Shown: positions 54,179 to 63,714 of the stretch, piece after piece
Position numbering within the stretch: the stretch's first letter is position 1
Layout of the letters: each line of letters opens with the position of its first letter
From: Pseudomonas migulae
GTDB taxonomy: Bacteria; Pseudomonadota; Gammaproteobacteria; Pseudomonadales; Pseudomonadaceae
Assembly: GCF_024169315.1 (NCBI RefSeq)
Contig: NZ_JALJWR010000001.1
Coordinates: forward strand, 1,261,501 to 1,325,500
DNA length: 64,000 nt
Direction: 5' to 3'
Translations under genes and position numbers: made by a program
Notes under the pieces: model-generated
Told to the model about the DNA's origin: nothing
Database searches by the model: none
What the model saw: only the letters and a program-made list of their open reading frames with translations

Positions 54179-54290
54179 CGTCCGGCCACGCTCATCCGTC
54201 TGTTTTGTTGACTTTACTAACCCTCGATAAAGCCCGTAAAATGATGACTCGTGATGCTATCCATCACTTTTTATGATAGGTGCAATGATC
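54179..54290. promoter_or_regulatory. MOSC / lysR divergent region with a dyad over the lysR ribosome site
   Basis: A 112-base gap. The inverted repeat CTATC (54257-54261) and GATAG (54275-54279), 13 bases apart, overlaps the AGGTG ribosome site of the lysR gene and has the shape of a LysR operator. Autorepression is possible. Confidence 0.45.
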
Positions 54291-55178
54291 ATGGAAATGC
54301 GCCAACTGAAGATTTTCTGCGCGGTTGCCGAGCTTGGCAGCTTCACAGCGGCCGCCGTCAATGTGAATACGGTGCAGTCCAACGTCACCATGCGGGTGAA
54401 GGAGCTGGAAGCCGAACTGAACCGGGAACTGTTCATCCGCAAAAAGTCCGGGGTAGTGCTGACCTCGGCGGGCCAGACCTTCCTCGGTTATGCGCGGCGC
54501 ATTTTGCAGCTAACAGAAGAGAGCCGCAGCGCCCTGATGGACACCGGTGTTCCGGCAGGCCTGCTGCGGTTGGGCTCGATGGAAACCACCGCCGCCATCC
54601 GCTTGCCGCAAGTGCTCACGAAGTACCGCGAGAAATACCCTGAGGTTCAGTTGTCGCTGTTGACCGGGACCACCTCCGAACTGATCAAGGCGATTGAAGC
54701 GCATCGACTCGACGGCGCATTCGTCGGCGGGTTCCACCAGAATTCGGCGTTGACCCAGGAAGAGGTTTTCCAGGAGGAACTGGTGCTGGTCAGCAGCAAC
54801 CAGTTTCAGTCGCTGCCCGCGCTGATCGAGAAAATCCCGCAGCAAACCGTCCTGGTCTTCCGCACTGGCTGCTTCTACCGTTCGACCCTGGAAAACTGGT
54901 TCTATCAGGTCGGGCTGGTCCCCAACCAGATCATGGAACTGGGCACCCTCGACGGCATCCTGTCGTGCGTCGCCGCCGGCATGGGTGTGACCTTGCTGCC
55001 CAAGGCCATCGCCGAGAATTGCAGTGTGCGCCATGCCATTTGCTGCCACACACTGCCGACGGAATTCGCCAAGGTCTCGACCGTCTTCATCCGCCGAAAC
55101 GACACGATGATCACTTCGGCCATGAGCGCATTCATCGGCCTGGCACAAGACCAGATCGCCCGGCCGGCGGTGGCGTAG
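54291..55178 (+). CDS. LysR-family regulator, paralogue A
   Basis: A 295-residue LysR protein with HTH at 1-60 (MRQLKIFCAVAELGSFTAAA, then NVNTVQSNVTMRVKELE). The effector domain contains TTAAIRLPQVLTKYREKYPE and GTTSELIKAIEAHRLDGAFV. It is close in length and sequence to the LysR at 59194, and the two frame the nitronate monooxygenase-cytochrome-ActP series. The start at 54291 is set by AGGTG eight bases upstream; other in-frame ATGs lie at 54273 and 54285. Confidence 0.88.
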   Translation: MEMRQLKIFCAVAELGSFTAAAVNVNTVQSNVTMRVKELEAELNRELFIRKKSGVVLTSAGQTFLGYARRILQLTEESRSALMDTGVPAGLLRLGSMETTAAIRLPQVLTKYREKYPEVQLSLLTGTTSELIKAIEAHRLDGAFVGGFHQNSALTQEEVFQEELVLVSSNQFQSLPALIEKIPQQTVLVFRTGCFYRSTLENWFYQVGLVPNQIMELGTLDGILSCVAAGMGVTLLPKAIAENCSVRHAICCHTLPTEFAKVSTVFIRRNDTMITSAMSAFIGLAQDQIARPAVA

Positions 55179-55205
55179 CAAATGTCTGCATCGACAAACG
55201 ACCAC

Positions 55206-55297
55206 TGTAGGAGCGAAGCTTGCTCGCGAAAGCATCAGAACATTCAACATTAAAGCTGAATGTACCGCCGCCTTCGCGAGCAAGCTTCGCTCCTACA
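55206..55297. repeat. REP-like inverted repeat pair (type 2 variant)
   Basis: Perfect 25-base arms at 55206-55230 (TGTAGGAGCGAAGCTTGCTC plus GCGAA) and 55273-55297 inverted, with 42 bases between them. The variant differs from the 31548 element in the AAGCTT core. It lies between the convergent lysR and nitronate monooxygenase genes. Confidence 0.9.
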
Positions 55298-55315
55298 GGT
55301 TATTCGAGGCTTGGC

Positions 55316-56332
55316 TCACTGCCAGCCGAGTGACCTTCTCTCCTCCTGCAGGAACCGGCCTGTCGCGCCGCCCTCCTGCGCCGACCGTAAGCCCGGTGCC
55401 GTCGGCAAGCCAAGGGCCAGCTCCGCCACACGCTCCGCCGCTGGCACAACGCTGTGAATCTTGCCCACCCCCTGCCCCGCGTACAACGACAGCTTTTTCG
55501 CCATCCGCGGTTTGTCGATCGCCCGGGCGCCACCGCCGATCAACCGCAGCAGGTTCCACTTGTCCCGATTGGGAATCACCCGGTGAGGCGTGCCGTAGGT
55601 CCAGCCGAACGAATAACCGGTCCGGTACTCTGTGTCATCCGTCGTCGCCTCGACAATCTTTTGCTTGTAGAGCGGGTGCGCGTTCGACTCGTCGGTGGCA
55701 ATAAACGCCGTGCCCACCACCACGCCTGACGCACCCAGCGACATCAATGCCTGGACATCGTTACCCGCCACAATGCCGCCCGCCGCCAGGACCGGTCGCC
55801 CCTCCGCGACGCGCAGGATTGACGACAACAACGGCATGATGCCGATCGTGCCCCGATTCAAATGACCGCCACTCTCACTGCCTTGCGCCACAATAATGTC
55901 GGCGCCTTGCGCGAAGGCAATCCTGGCGAGTTCCACCGACCCCACTTGCACCATGACCGTCAGCCCCGCGGCCTTCGCCCGGGGAATCATGTCGGCGGAA
56001 TAGGCCTCGGCATAAAACAGTGAAAGCAGCCGGGGCTTTTCTTCCAGCACCACCTGGAACTGCGCTTCGAATACGTCCGGGCCGCCGAACTGCGGAACAA
56101 GGTTCACACCAAAGGGCTTGTCGGTCAGCGCACGGGTTTCCCGTATCCATCGGCGCAAGGTCAACGGCGGCAAGCGCAGGCCGCCAAGGACGCCCATGCC
56201 CCCAGCGTTGGCGACCGCCGCAACCAGTTGAGGACCGGAAATCGCCGCCATGCCACCAAGAAAGATCGGGTACTTCACGCCGCAAAGTCGTGTGATGGCG
56301 TTTCCTGCAAAATCGAATCTGGCTTCGTTCAT
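55316..56332 (-). CDS. Nitronate monooxygenase-like FMN protein (second copy)
   Basis: A 338-residue TIM-barrel flavoprotein of the same family as the 52290 gene. Marks are YPIFLGGMAAISGPQLVAAV, NAGGMGVLGG, FGVNLVPQFGG, AQGSESGGHLN with the probable general-base His, PVLAAGGIVAGND and VVGTAFIATDES. The C-terminal part (GYSFGWTYGTPHR) differs from the first copy. It starts 3 bases after the cytochrome b561 stop, so the two are tightly coupled, unusual company for this enzyme class. Confidence 0.88.
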   Translation of the reverse strand: MNEARFDFAGNAITRLCGVKYPIFLGGMAAISGPQLVAAVANAGGMGVLGGLRLPPLTLRRWIRETRALTDKPFGVNLVPQFGGPDVFEAQFQVVLEEKPRLLSLFYAEAYSADMIPRAKAAGLTVMVQVGSVELARIAFAQGADIIVAQGSESGGHLNRGTIGIMPLLSSILRVAEGRPVLAAGGIVAGNDVQALMSLGASGVVVGTAFIATDESNAHPLYKQKIVEATTDDTEYRTGYSFGWTYGTPHRVIPNRDKWNLLRLIGGGARAIDKPRMAKKLSLYAGQGVGKIHSVVPAAERVAELALGLPTAPGLRSAQEGGATGRFLQEERRSLGWQ

Positions 56333-56335
56333 GAC

Positions 56336-56890
56336 TCACAGCTCCACATGTTTTCCAAGCATCCGCTTGAGCGTGTTGTTCTTCAGGAGAAAGTGATTCT
56401 TGACCGCACCGAAGACATGCAAGGCCAGCCCCGCGAGAAACGCCGAAGCGCCGATATCGAACAGCACATCGACGACATGCTTGAGTCCGGCGTGAATGGG
56501 CAAGAGCGTTGGAATGGAGAATCCTCCAGGCAAAACCACGGCCTCGCCGCCCGCCGAACGGGAAGCCCAAACCGCAACCGGCAGCAGCACCATCGCCAGG
56601 GCGAGCGCCACCGCGACCGAACGGCTGATGATGACCTCGATGGGATTGGGTGTGCCCACGGGCAGCGGATGGTACGAGGTGATCCTGGCCCAGAATCGAT
56701 AGACCGACACCAGGAACAGAATCAGCCCCACCAGGTTTTGCAGGTGAGCGAATGGCATCCGCGTGGCATCGCTGGGGGCCTGGTCGATCATCACCTGCAA
56801 GCCGAAGATCGCCAGCAGCGACAGTGCCACGACCCAGTGCAGCGCCACGGTGATGGGTGAAAACCTTAAGCCATTGTCTCGAAGTTGCAT
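56336..56890 (-). CDS. Cytochrome b561-type di-haem membrane protein
   Basis: A 184-residue inner-membrane protein of the bacterial cytochrome b561 family with four helices. Haem-ligand His residues are in FSPITVALHWVVAL (first helix), FAHLQNLVGLILFL (second) and PIHAGLKHVVDVLFDIGASA plus LALHVFGAVKNHFLLKN (third and fourth). It passes electrons from quinol or superoxide across the membrane. AAAGGAG precedes the ATG. It is the gene directly before the second nitronate monooxygenase and after the ActP symporter on the same strand. Confidence 0.9.
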   Translation of the reverse strand: MQLRDNGLRFSPITVALHWVVALSLLAIFGLQVMIDQAPSDATRMPFAHLQNLVGLILFLVSVYRFWARITSYHPLPVGTPNPIEVIISRSVAVALALAMVLLPVAVWASRSAGGEAVVLPGGFSIPTLLPIHAGLKHVVDVLFDIGASAFLAGLALHVFGAVKNHFLLKNNTLKRMLGKHVEL

Positions 56891-56947
56891 GGCAGACTCC
56901 TTTTGGCAGAGTGCGCAAATCAGGATAGGAAAATGAAGGACCGCGCC

Positions 56948-58621
56948 TTAATGGCTGACCGCCTGCGAGGCCCCGAGGCCGGTCTGGGCGCGGATGAGCT
57001 GGTCATCGAAACGCTCCCGCTCCAGCGCGGCCTCGCTGCTGCGATCGGTGACCGAGCCGAGCCAGGTAAAGAAGAACGCCACGTTCATCGAAATGATCGC
57101 CGGGTAGTCGAAGGGGAAAATCGCCTCGGGATTGCCCAGCACCTTGACCCACACCGCCGGCGAGAGAATCACCAGGCTGACCGAACTCACCAGCCCCGCG
57201 ATGCCACCGATCAATGCCCCGCGTGTCGTCAGCCCTTTCCAGTACATCGAAAGCGCGAGGATCGGGAAGTTGACCGAGGCCGCCACGCCAAACGTCAGCG
57301 CCACCAGGAAGGCGATGTTCTGGTCCTTGAACAGGATGCCCAGCACGACCGCAACGATGCCGATGCCAACCGAAGCGATCCGCGAAACACGGCGTTCGTC
57401 TTTCGCCTCGGCTCGACCTTTCTTGAAGACCATGACGTAGAGGTCATGGGAAATCGCCGAGGTCCCCGCCATCGTCAGCCCGGAGACCACCGCGAGGATC
57501 GTGGCGAACGCAACGGCAGAGATGAAGCCCAGTAACAGGTCACCGCCAACGGCTTTGGCCAGGTGCATCACCGGCATGTTGCCCCCGCCGATGAGCTTGC
57601 CACCCAGAATGCCGGACTCGTAGAACGCCGGATCGCGCCCGACGATCACGATCGCCGCCAGCCCGAGCACCGCTACGATCAGGTAGAAAAAGCCGATGAA
57701 GCCCGTCGCGATGAATACCGATTTACGCGCCTGCCGCGCATCCGGCACGGTGAAAAAGCGCATGAGGATATGCGGCAATCCGGCGGTGCCGAAGACCAGG
57801 CCAAGGGACAGCGAGATCAGCGCCAACGGGTCGGCCACCAGCTTGCTCGGCAACAGGATCAGCTCGCCATCGTGATGAGCGGCAACCGCCTGCGTGAACA
57901 GCTGTTCGAAGGAAAACCCGAATTTGCTCAGCGCCAATACCGCCAGCAAGGTGCCGCCCACCAGCAACAGCCCGGCCTTGATGATCTGCACCCACGTGGT
58001 GGCGACCATCCCGCCAAACGTGACATAGACCGCCATCAACAGCCCGACCGCGATCACCGCATAGTTGTAGGGAAGACCGAACAACAGCTGGATCAACTGC
58101 CCTGCACCCACCATTTGCACCACCAGATAGAAGCACACCACGGTCAACGAACCGAAGGCTGTCAGGGTACGAATCCGGTTTTGATCGAGTCGGAAGGACG
58201 CAATGTCCGAGAGCGTGATCCGTCCCAGATTGCGGATGCGCTCGGCGAACAGGAACAACAGCAGTGGCCAGGCGACAAAGAAGCTGATCGAGTACAGCAC
58301 CCCATCGAAGCCGTTGAAGAAAATCATGCTGGTGACACCCAGTAACGCAGCCGCCGACATGTAGTCCCCGGCGAGCGCCAGGCCGTTCTGGAAGCCTGTG
58401 ATGCCGCCGCCGGCGTTGTAGAAATCGTCCATTGATTTCGTCTTGTTGGCCGCCCAGTAAGTGATGCCCAACGTCGTCAGGACGAAGACCAGGAACATCG
58501 CAATCGCGGTGACATTGAGGGGTTGCTTTTCAACCGCCTGCAAGGTGTCGGCCGCCGAGACACAGGTGGCTGCCGCACTCAGGAGAGCGGGAACAATGAG
58601 GTAGCGAAGGGACGTTTTCAT
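56948..58621 (-). CDS. actP: Cation/acetate-type symporter of the SSS family
   Basis: A 557-residue sodium:solute symporter of the ActP kind, importing acetate or other short monocarboxylates. It has a signal-like N-terminus, about thirteen helices and typical ActP blocks: [60 protein letters not shown] and [15 protein letters not shown]. It overlaps the DUF485 gene by four bases (ATGA), the standard pseudomonad arrangement. The exact substrate could differ from acetate. Confidence 0.9.
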   Translation of the reverse strand: MKTSLRYLIVPALLSAAATCVSAADTLQAVEKQPLNVTAIAMFLVFVLTTLGITYWAANKTKSMDDFYNAGGGITGFQNGLALAGDYMSAAALLGVTSMIFFNGFDGVLYSISFFVAWPLLLFLFAERIRNLGRITLSDIASFRLDQNRIRTLTAFGSLTVVCFYLVVQMVGAGQLIQLLFGLPYNYAVIAVGLLMAVYVTFGGMVATTWVQIIKAGLLLVGGTLLAVLALSKFGFSFEQLFTQAVAAHHDGELILLPSKLVADPLALISLSLGLVFGTAGLPHILMRFFTVPDARQARKSVFIATGFIGFFYLIVAVLGLAAIVIVGRDPAFYESGILGGKLIGGGNMPVMHLAKAVGGDLLLGFISAVAFATILAVVSGLTMAGTSAISHDLYVMVFKKGRAEAKDERRVSRIASVGIGIVAVVLGILFKDQNIAFLVALTFGVAASVNFPILALSMYWKGLTTRGALIGGIAGLVSSVSLVILSPAVWVKVLGNPEAIFPFDYPAIISMNVAFFFTWLGSVTDRSSEAALERERFDDQLIRAQTGLGASQAVSH

Positions 58622-58932
58622 ACGATGGCTCCTTCGCGAATTTCTGTGGTGAGCGCGTCGAACTCACCATTGGCACGAAGGATGTAAAGGCCCGTGAACA
58701 ACCAGGCTCCGACGATGAAGGCGACGCCGAGTGGCCACCCTATATTGATGACGCTGGTCGCAGAGAGCTTCTGCGCCAGGACGTGCGGCGCGAACGCGGC
58801 GATGAGGATGAACGTGAAGTAAGGAACGAGGGTGGCGGCGACAAGACAAGCGACGAATCTTCGCTGCCTTGAGACCAACTCCTGATATCGGGGATGATTG
58901 CGAATTCTGGCTGATTCGAGTGCATGGTTCAC
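58618..58932 (-). CDS. DUF485 small membrane protein, ActP partner
   Basis: A 104-residue protein with two hydrophobic helices ([20 protein letters not shown] and [20 protein letters not shown]) and the family opening [20 protein letters not shown]485 (YjcH) proteins are co-encoded with ActP and are thought to support it. The start is a GTG at 58932 with GGAG five bases upstream; an upstream open frame lacks a ribosome site. It is translationally coupled to actP. Confidence 0.9.
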   Translation of the reverse strand: MNHALESARIRNHPRYQELVSRQRRFVACLVAATLVPYFTFILIAAFAPHVLAQKLSATSVINIGWPLGVAFIVGAWLFTGLYILRANGEFDALTTEIREGAIV

Positions 58933-59193
58933 GTTGACTCCGTGTAGCAGTGGAAGCGTTTTATTGTTGTTCCACAGCCTCAATTCGAAGACTCGATTTG
59001 CCACTGGCTGCGGGGTATTTGCACCCTCAACCTATGCCTGGCACTGAATCATGTAAAACGATCATTAATGATGTGTGCGATCTGTTTTGATGAACCAGAC
59101 GTCGCCTTTTCTTGCCTTTGCGACCCGCGAAACCTAATCTCCTTACAGTGAATCTTTACAGCCAGTTATTGCTTTTAGAGATAGGTGAATTCG
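58933..59193. promoter_or_regulatory. DUF485-actP / lysR divergent region
   Basis: A 261-base A+T-richer gap. A perfect 12-base palindrome ATCATTAATGAT lies at 59061-59072, a candidate operator for the divergent LysR or another regulator. AGGTG at 59184-59188 is the lysR ribosome site. No firm -35/-10 pair was chosen. Confidence 0.5.
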
Positions 59194-60081
59194 ATGGATG
59201 TAACGGATCTCAAGGTGGTTGACGCGGTGGCGCGCCACGGCAGCATGAACAAGGCCGCCAGCGAACTGAACACCGTGCAATCGAACGTGTCCGCCCGAAT
59301 TCGAGCACTGGAAGAAGAGCTGGGGGTGGCGCTGTTTCAACGCAGCGCCCGAGGTGTCCAGGTCACCCCGGCCGGGCGGCGCATCCTGCCCTTCGCCGCG
59401 CGCCTGTCGAAGCTGCTCTTCGATGCCTCCAGCGCCGCGCGCGACGATGGACATCCACGAGGCGTGTTCGAGATCGGTACGCTGGAGACGACGCTGGCGT
59501 TGCGTTTGCCACGGCTGATCGCAAGGTTCGCCAAGGCCTACCCGGACGTTCGCCCGCTGATCCGCACCGGCACCACCTGCAGCCTGATCCAGGGGGTCAT
59601 CGACTGCAAGCTCGAAGGCGCGTTCGTGGTGGGGCCGGTCAATCACCCGGAACTGCTGAGTGAAAAAGCCTTTCGCGAAGAGCTTGTTTTAGTAACGTCT
59701 ACCGCCATCAATCGCCTGGAAGACGTCGCCGCTGTCGACAACCTGAAGACGGTCGTCTTTCGAATCGGTTGTTCCTATCGCCAGCGCCTGGATTCCCTGC
59801 TGACCGGATTGGGCATCCCGGCGCCCGAGCCCCTTGAGTTCGGGTCGATCGAAGCCATCGTTGCCTGCGTTTCCGCCGGCGTCGGCGTCACGCTGTTACC
59901 CATTGGCGTTGTCGCCGGTGCACTGCGCGACGGGTTGGTCAACGTGCATAAGCTGGCACCGGACATCGCCGATGTAGAGACGGTGTTTGTCCGGCGCATC
60001 GATGGCTATTTTTCCAGCGCGCTATCGACCTTTCTGGACAGCGTTCGACTGGACGGGGTGCCGGCGCTCGCGCCCACGTAG
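59194..60081 (+). CDS. LysR-family regulator, paralogue B
   Basis: A 295-residue LysR protein, related to the 54291 regulator over its length (shared NTVQSNV recognition-helix segment, TTLALRLPRLIARFAKAYPD and TGTTCSLIQGVIDCKLEGAF). HTH at 1-60. It is divergent to the DUF485-actP genes, which it probably controls. The ATG at 59194 has AGGTG upstream. Its 3' end overlaps the end of the convergent MFS gene by 76 bases. Confidence 0.88.
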   Translation: MDVTDLKVVDAVARHGSMNKAASELNTVQSNVSARIRALEEELGVALFQRSARGVQVTPAGRRILPFAARLSKLLFDASSAARDDGHPRGVFEIGTLETTLALRLPRLIARFAKAYPDVRPLIRTGTTCSLIQGVIDCKLEGAFVVGPVNHPELLSEKAFREELVLVTSTAINRLEDVAAVDNLKTVVFRIGCSYRQRLDSLLTGLGIPAPEPLEFGSIEAIVACVSAGVGVTLLPIGVVAGALRDGLVNVHKLAPDIADVETVFVRRIDGYFSSALSTFLDSVRLDGVPALAPT

Positions 60082-61280
60082 CGATAGCTCATCCAGCCGT
60101 TCATTCCGGCACAGAGCAACAGAAGCGCGGCCGTCACCAGGAACACATGATGCAAGCCGAGGTGAGCGCCAATCTGTCCACCGATCAGCGGCCCGATCAC
60201 CTGCCCGGAAAACTGCGCCGATTGCAGATAACCGAGGATTTTCCCGGTGTTGTGCTCTTCGACCGAATGCCGGATCAGCTTGGCGATCGCCGGCAGCAGG
60301 CCTGCAAGGGTCATCCCCATGACACCGCGCAAAACCGCCAGTTGCCACCATTGCGTGACGAAGGCCTGAGGGATCATGACCAGCCCGGTCAACAGCAGAC
60401 AGCCGATGATCACGTTCCAGCTGCCGACCCGGTCTGCCAGCGCCCCCAGTTTGGCGGCGGTCAAAATACTGCCCAGCGCTGAAGCGGCCATGACAAAACC
60501 GGCGACACGCGCCTGACGATCCATCAGTACGCCGAGGTCGCCGATGTAGACGGTAATGATCGGCTCGATCGACATATTGGCCAGGAGCACCATCATCGCG
60601 GTCACGAGCAGCGCGCCGATGACCGGCCATTTGGAACCCTGCCCCTCAGCCTTGTTTTTCTTGTCCCGTTGTCTGGCATCGGCCACACGATCGAAGTCCT
60701 CGCGCACCAACAGGATGGTCGCAAGGGCAGCGACCGCGATCATCCCGCCACCGACGAAAAACGTGCCGCGGATACCCACGAACTCCGGCAGGAAACCGCC
60801 CACCAACGGCCCGATCAGGTTGCCGGACAAGGCGCCCGTGGACAAAACACCCAAGGCCCAACCGGCCCGTTCCCGCGGAACCTGGGAACCAATCATGACA
60901 ATCGAAGCGGACGCGTAGCCACCGATGAGGCCAGCGAACAGGCGCAGGGCGACCAGTTCGCTCACATCCCGCGCCAGCCCGATCAGCGACATCACAATGG
61001 CCATGCCGATGGCCGCTCTGACCAGCATGGGTTTGCGGCCGTAACGGTCCGCCAGACGTCCCCAGATCGGCGCCGTCACGGCGGTCCCGAAGAACGTCGC
61101 GCCGAAGGCCACCGCCGACCATTGCACCACGTCAGCCTGCGCCGTAACGCCCAGTTGCTGGACGTACAGCGGCAAGAAGGGCAACAACATGCTCAGGCTG
61201 ACAAGGGTGGTGAAGGAGCCGAAAACACACACGGCCAGGTTTCGGCGCCAGTACCTCTGGTTACGATCGGAGTAATTCAC
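60006..61280 (-). CDS. MFS multidrug-type transporter (DHA1/MdtG-like)
   Basis: An inner-membrane transporter of about 424 residues with twelve helices. The family opening is NQRYWRRNLAVCVFGSFTTL, motif A is GRLADRYGRKPMLVRAAIG, and there are the central loop and ALADRVGS motif repeat. It is probably an efflux pump. The start is taken as the GTG at 61280, because relatives begin just before SDRNQRYW; a GTG 19 codons upstream is open but has no ribosome site. The last 25 codons overlap the lysR gene on the other strand. Confidence 0.82.
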   Translation of the reverse strand: MNYSDRNQRYWRRNLAVCVFGSFTTLVSLSMLLPFLPLYVQQLGVTAQADVVQWSAVAFGATFFGTAVTAPIWGRLADRYGRKPMLVRAAIGMAIVMSLIGLARDVSELVALRLFAGLIGGYASASIVMIGSQVPRERAGWALGVLSTGALSGNLIGPLVGGFLPEFVGIRGTFFVGGGMIAVAALATILLVREDFDRVADARQRDKKNKAEGQGSKWPVIGALLVTAMMVLLANMSIEPIITVYIGDLGVLMDRQARVAGFVMAASALGSILTAAKLGALADRVGSWNVIIGCLLLTGLVMIPQAFVTQWWQLAVLRGVMGMTLAGLLPAIAKLIRHSVEEHNTGKILGYLQSAQFSGQVIGPLIGGQIGAHLGLHHVFLVTAALLLLCAGMNGWMSYRYVGASAGTPSSRTLSRKVDSALEK

Positions 61281-61422
61281 GTGCGATGGCGTTCCGTTTT
61301 GATCGAATGGAAAGTGCTCTTCAAGACGGGCCAACACTACGCAGGCGCAGATATCTAAAGAAGCGAATTAATTCGATCAGGGCTATCTCGAATCGAGATA
61401 GCCGCTCGGAAGCGCGTGGACT

Positions 61423-62706
61423 TCAGCTTTGGGTAGCAGGTGCGCTCGAATGCATCGATGAAACAGGCTCCGGCGCCGGCTCGTCGTCCAGTTTGATGAA
61501 CATGGCCAATATCGGCCCCATCAGCACCACGGCGATCGAGGCACCGAATGCCACCGACCAGTTATTGCCGGTGATGTCGAGCAACCAGCCGATCACCACC
61601 GGCGACACCGCACCGGCCAACGCCATGCCGGTGAAGGTGCAGGCGCTGGAGGTCGCGGAGTGGGCGTGGGACACCTCGGTGCCAATCACCCAGAGCGGCG
61701 AGTCGGCCAGTTCCGAGCAGAAGAACGAGAAGCTCAGGCCACAGGCGCAGATCATCAGGTCGTGGGTGAACATCAGTGGAATCAGGCCAATGATCGAGGC
61801 CAGGAAGCCGAAGATGATCAGGTCGCGACGGGAGCGCAGGCGGTTGCCGGTGACCTTGAAACGCCAGTCCGAGAGCATGCCGCCGACCGCGGTGCCAACC
61901 GTCCCGCCGAGCAGCACGAAGGTGGAAAACATGGCGGTGTGGGTCAGGTCCATGCCGTAGCGCTGGGTGAAGAACGACGGAATCCAGTTGAGGAAAAACC
62001 ACAACACCCAGCCGTGGCAAAAACAGGTGGCGGCCGCCGGCCAGACCCTGCGCAGCATTTGCGGCCAGTTGACCGGAACGACTGCCACCGGCGCCAACGG
62101 GGCAGCGGCCGTGACTTCGACCAGTTTCTTCGACTCGCTGAGGCTGAAATACATGACGAACATGTAGATCAGCGTCACCACGCCGAGAATGACGAAGGTC
62201 ATGCGCCAGGAAAACTGGATGATCATGAACGTCACGATCAACGGCGCCAGTGCGTTGGCCAGGCGACCTGACGCATGCATCATGCCCTGGGCCGTGCCGC
62301 GCTGGGTGATGGGGATGGCGCGGGCAATCATCCGCGCCGCGGTCGGGTAGATCGGCGCTTCGCCGATGCCGACCACGAAACGGGCAATCACCAGCACCAC
62401 CAGTCCGCTGACCAGGCCAGTGGCAATGGTCGCGACCGACCAGATGATGCCGTACAGCAGCATCGCCTTGCGCGAGCCGATCCGGTCGCTGAACCAGCCG
62501 CCGGGAATCATGAAGCAGCTGTAGGCGATGGCGAACGCGGAAAACATCATGCCCAGGTTGGTGTTGCTGAAACCCAGTTCCTTGCTGATCGTCGGTGCGG
62601 CGACCGCGAGGTTGGTGCGATCCACGTACATGATGAAGGCCATGACGCACAGCAACACGAAGGTCAGCGTTGCCCTGCGTTTTTGCGCAAGCGTAGTCGG
62701 AATCAT
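61423..62706 (-). CDS. MFS anion:cation symporter (ACS/phthalate permease type)
   Basis: A 427-residue transporter with twelve helices. The opening VMAFIMYVDRTNLAVAAPTI and motif GWFSDRIGSRKAMLLYGIIW, plus FVVGIGEAPIYPTAARMI, mark the ACS family, which imports organic anions such as phthalate, glucarate or tartrate. It starts upstream of nothing but the hydrolase and pdxA-like genes on the same strand, so it probably imports their substrate. The ATG at 62706 is preferred to a GTG three codons upstream that overlaps AGGTGG. Confidence 0.9.
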   Translation of the reverse strand: MIPTTLAQKRRATLTFVLLCVMAFIMYVDRTNLAVAAPTISKELGFSNTNLGMMFSAFAIAYSCFMIPGGWFSDRIGSRKAMLLYGIIWSVATIATGLVSGLVVLVIARFVVGIGEAPIYPTAARMIARAIPITQRGTAQGMMHASGRLANALAPLIVTFMIIQFSWRMTFVILGVVTLIYMFVMYFSLSESKKLVEVTAAAPLAPVAVVPVNWPQMLRRVWPAAATCFCHGWVLWFFLNWIPSFFTQRYGMDLTHTAMFSTFVLLGGTVGTAVGGMLSDWRFKVTGNRLRSRRDLIIFGFLASIIGLIPLMFTHDLMICACGLSFSFFCSELADSPLWVIGTEVSHAHSATSSACTFTGMALAGAVSPVVIGWLLDITGNNWSVAFGASIAVVLMGPILAMFIKLDDEPAPEPVSSMHSSAPATQS

Positions 62707-62769
62707 TTTTTCCACCTTTTTTTATAGTTGTAGTGGGCAGGCGGTCATCCCGGACCGCCTGTCATGGCG

Positions 62770-63648
62770 TTACTTGAAGAAGCCGCTGAGCACCTCGTAG
62801 GTCTCGTCCGGGCACTCTTCCTGCAGGTAGTGCCCCGAAGGCACCGTAGCGGTCTGCACGATGTTGGTGGCGTAGCGGCTCCAGATTTGCGCGGCGTTGT
62901 GGTTGCGGCCAACGCCGCCCTTCTCGCCCCAGAGGATCAGCGCCGGGTTGTCGATACGCCGGCCCGCGTCGAAGTCGGCAGTGTCCATGTCCAGGTCGAT
63001 GCCGAACGTGGCGCGATAGTCTTCGCACATGGCGTGGGTGGTCGCCGGGTTCTTGATGCAGCGGATGTAATCGGCCAGCGCCTCCGGCCCGAAGAAGCTG
63101 GTGCCCTGGTCGGTCTTCGACAGTTTTCGCAGGATGAAGAACTCCGGATCGGCGTTCATCATGCGCTCCGGCGTCGGCGCGTCCTGGGTCATGAAGAACC
63201 AGTGCCAGGAGAATTTGCCCCACTGGCGCGTGACGTTGTTGAGCAGGTAATGCTGCGGCAGCATGTCGACGAAACCGGCTTTCAGCACCTTGTCGCCGTG
63301 GTCCAGGCACATGCGATGCAGGACCCGCGCACCCCGGTCGTGGCCGGCGGCATAGAACTGCTCGAAGCCCAGCGACTGCATGACTTCGACCTGGTCCTGG
63401 GCCATGGCGCGGAACGAATAAGCCGAATGATCACCGCCACCCTCCGGTTTGGAGCTGTCGCCATAGCCGCGCAAGTCGGTGCAGACCACGGTGAAATCCT
63501 TGGCCAGGCGCGGTGCGATCTTGTGCCAGGACAGGTGATTGAACGGGTTGCCGTGCATCAGCAGCAAGGGCGGGCCCTCGCCTCCCACAACAGTGACGAT
63601 GTCGGCGCCGCTGGTTTTGGTGATGGTTTTGGTGAAATTCTCGAACAT
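62770..63648 (-). CDS. Fluoroacetate-dehalogenase-like alpha/beta hydrolase
   Basis: A 292-residue cytoplasmic hydrolase closely patterned on haloacetate dehalogenases. MHGNPFNHLSWHKIAP (31-46) is the oxyanion region. The nucleophile elbow GHDRGAR (102-108) gives Asp104 with Arg105 and Arg108, the pair that binds the carboxylate in fluoroacetate dehalogenase. His149-Trp150 (FSWHWFF) match the halide-pocket residues, and His273 (PSGHYLQEE) is the base. Related enzymes also act on other substrates. It lies between the ACS transporter and the pdxA-like gene, so the natural substrate may be an imported acid rather than a haloacid. Confidence 0.85.
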   Translation of the reverse strand: MFENFTKTITKTSGADIVTVVGGEGPPLLLMHGNPFNHLSWHKIAPRLAKDFTVVCTDLRGYGDSSKPEGGGDHSAYSFRAMAQDQVEVMQSLGFEQFYAAGHDRGARVLHRMCLDHGDKVLKAGFVDMLPQHYLLNNVTRQWGKFSWHWFFMTQDAPTPERMMNADPEFFILRKLSKTDQGTSFFGPEALADYIRCIKNPATTHAMCEDYRATFGIDLDMDTADFDAGRRIDNPALILWGEKGGVGRNHNAAQIWSRYATNIVQTATVPSGHYLQEECPDETYEVLSGFFK

Positions 63649-63714
63649 GGTCTCAGCCTCGATAGGTATGCCTGGCCTGGGCGTTACGCCCTGCTCTTGT
63701 TGTTCGTGGAGGGC

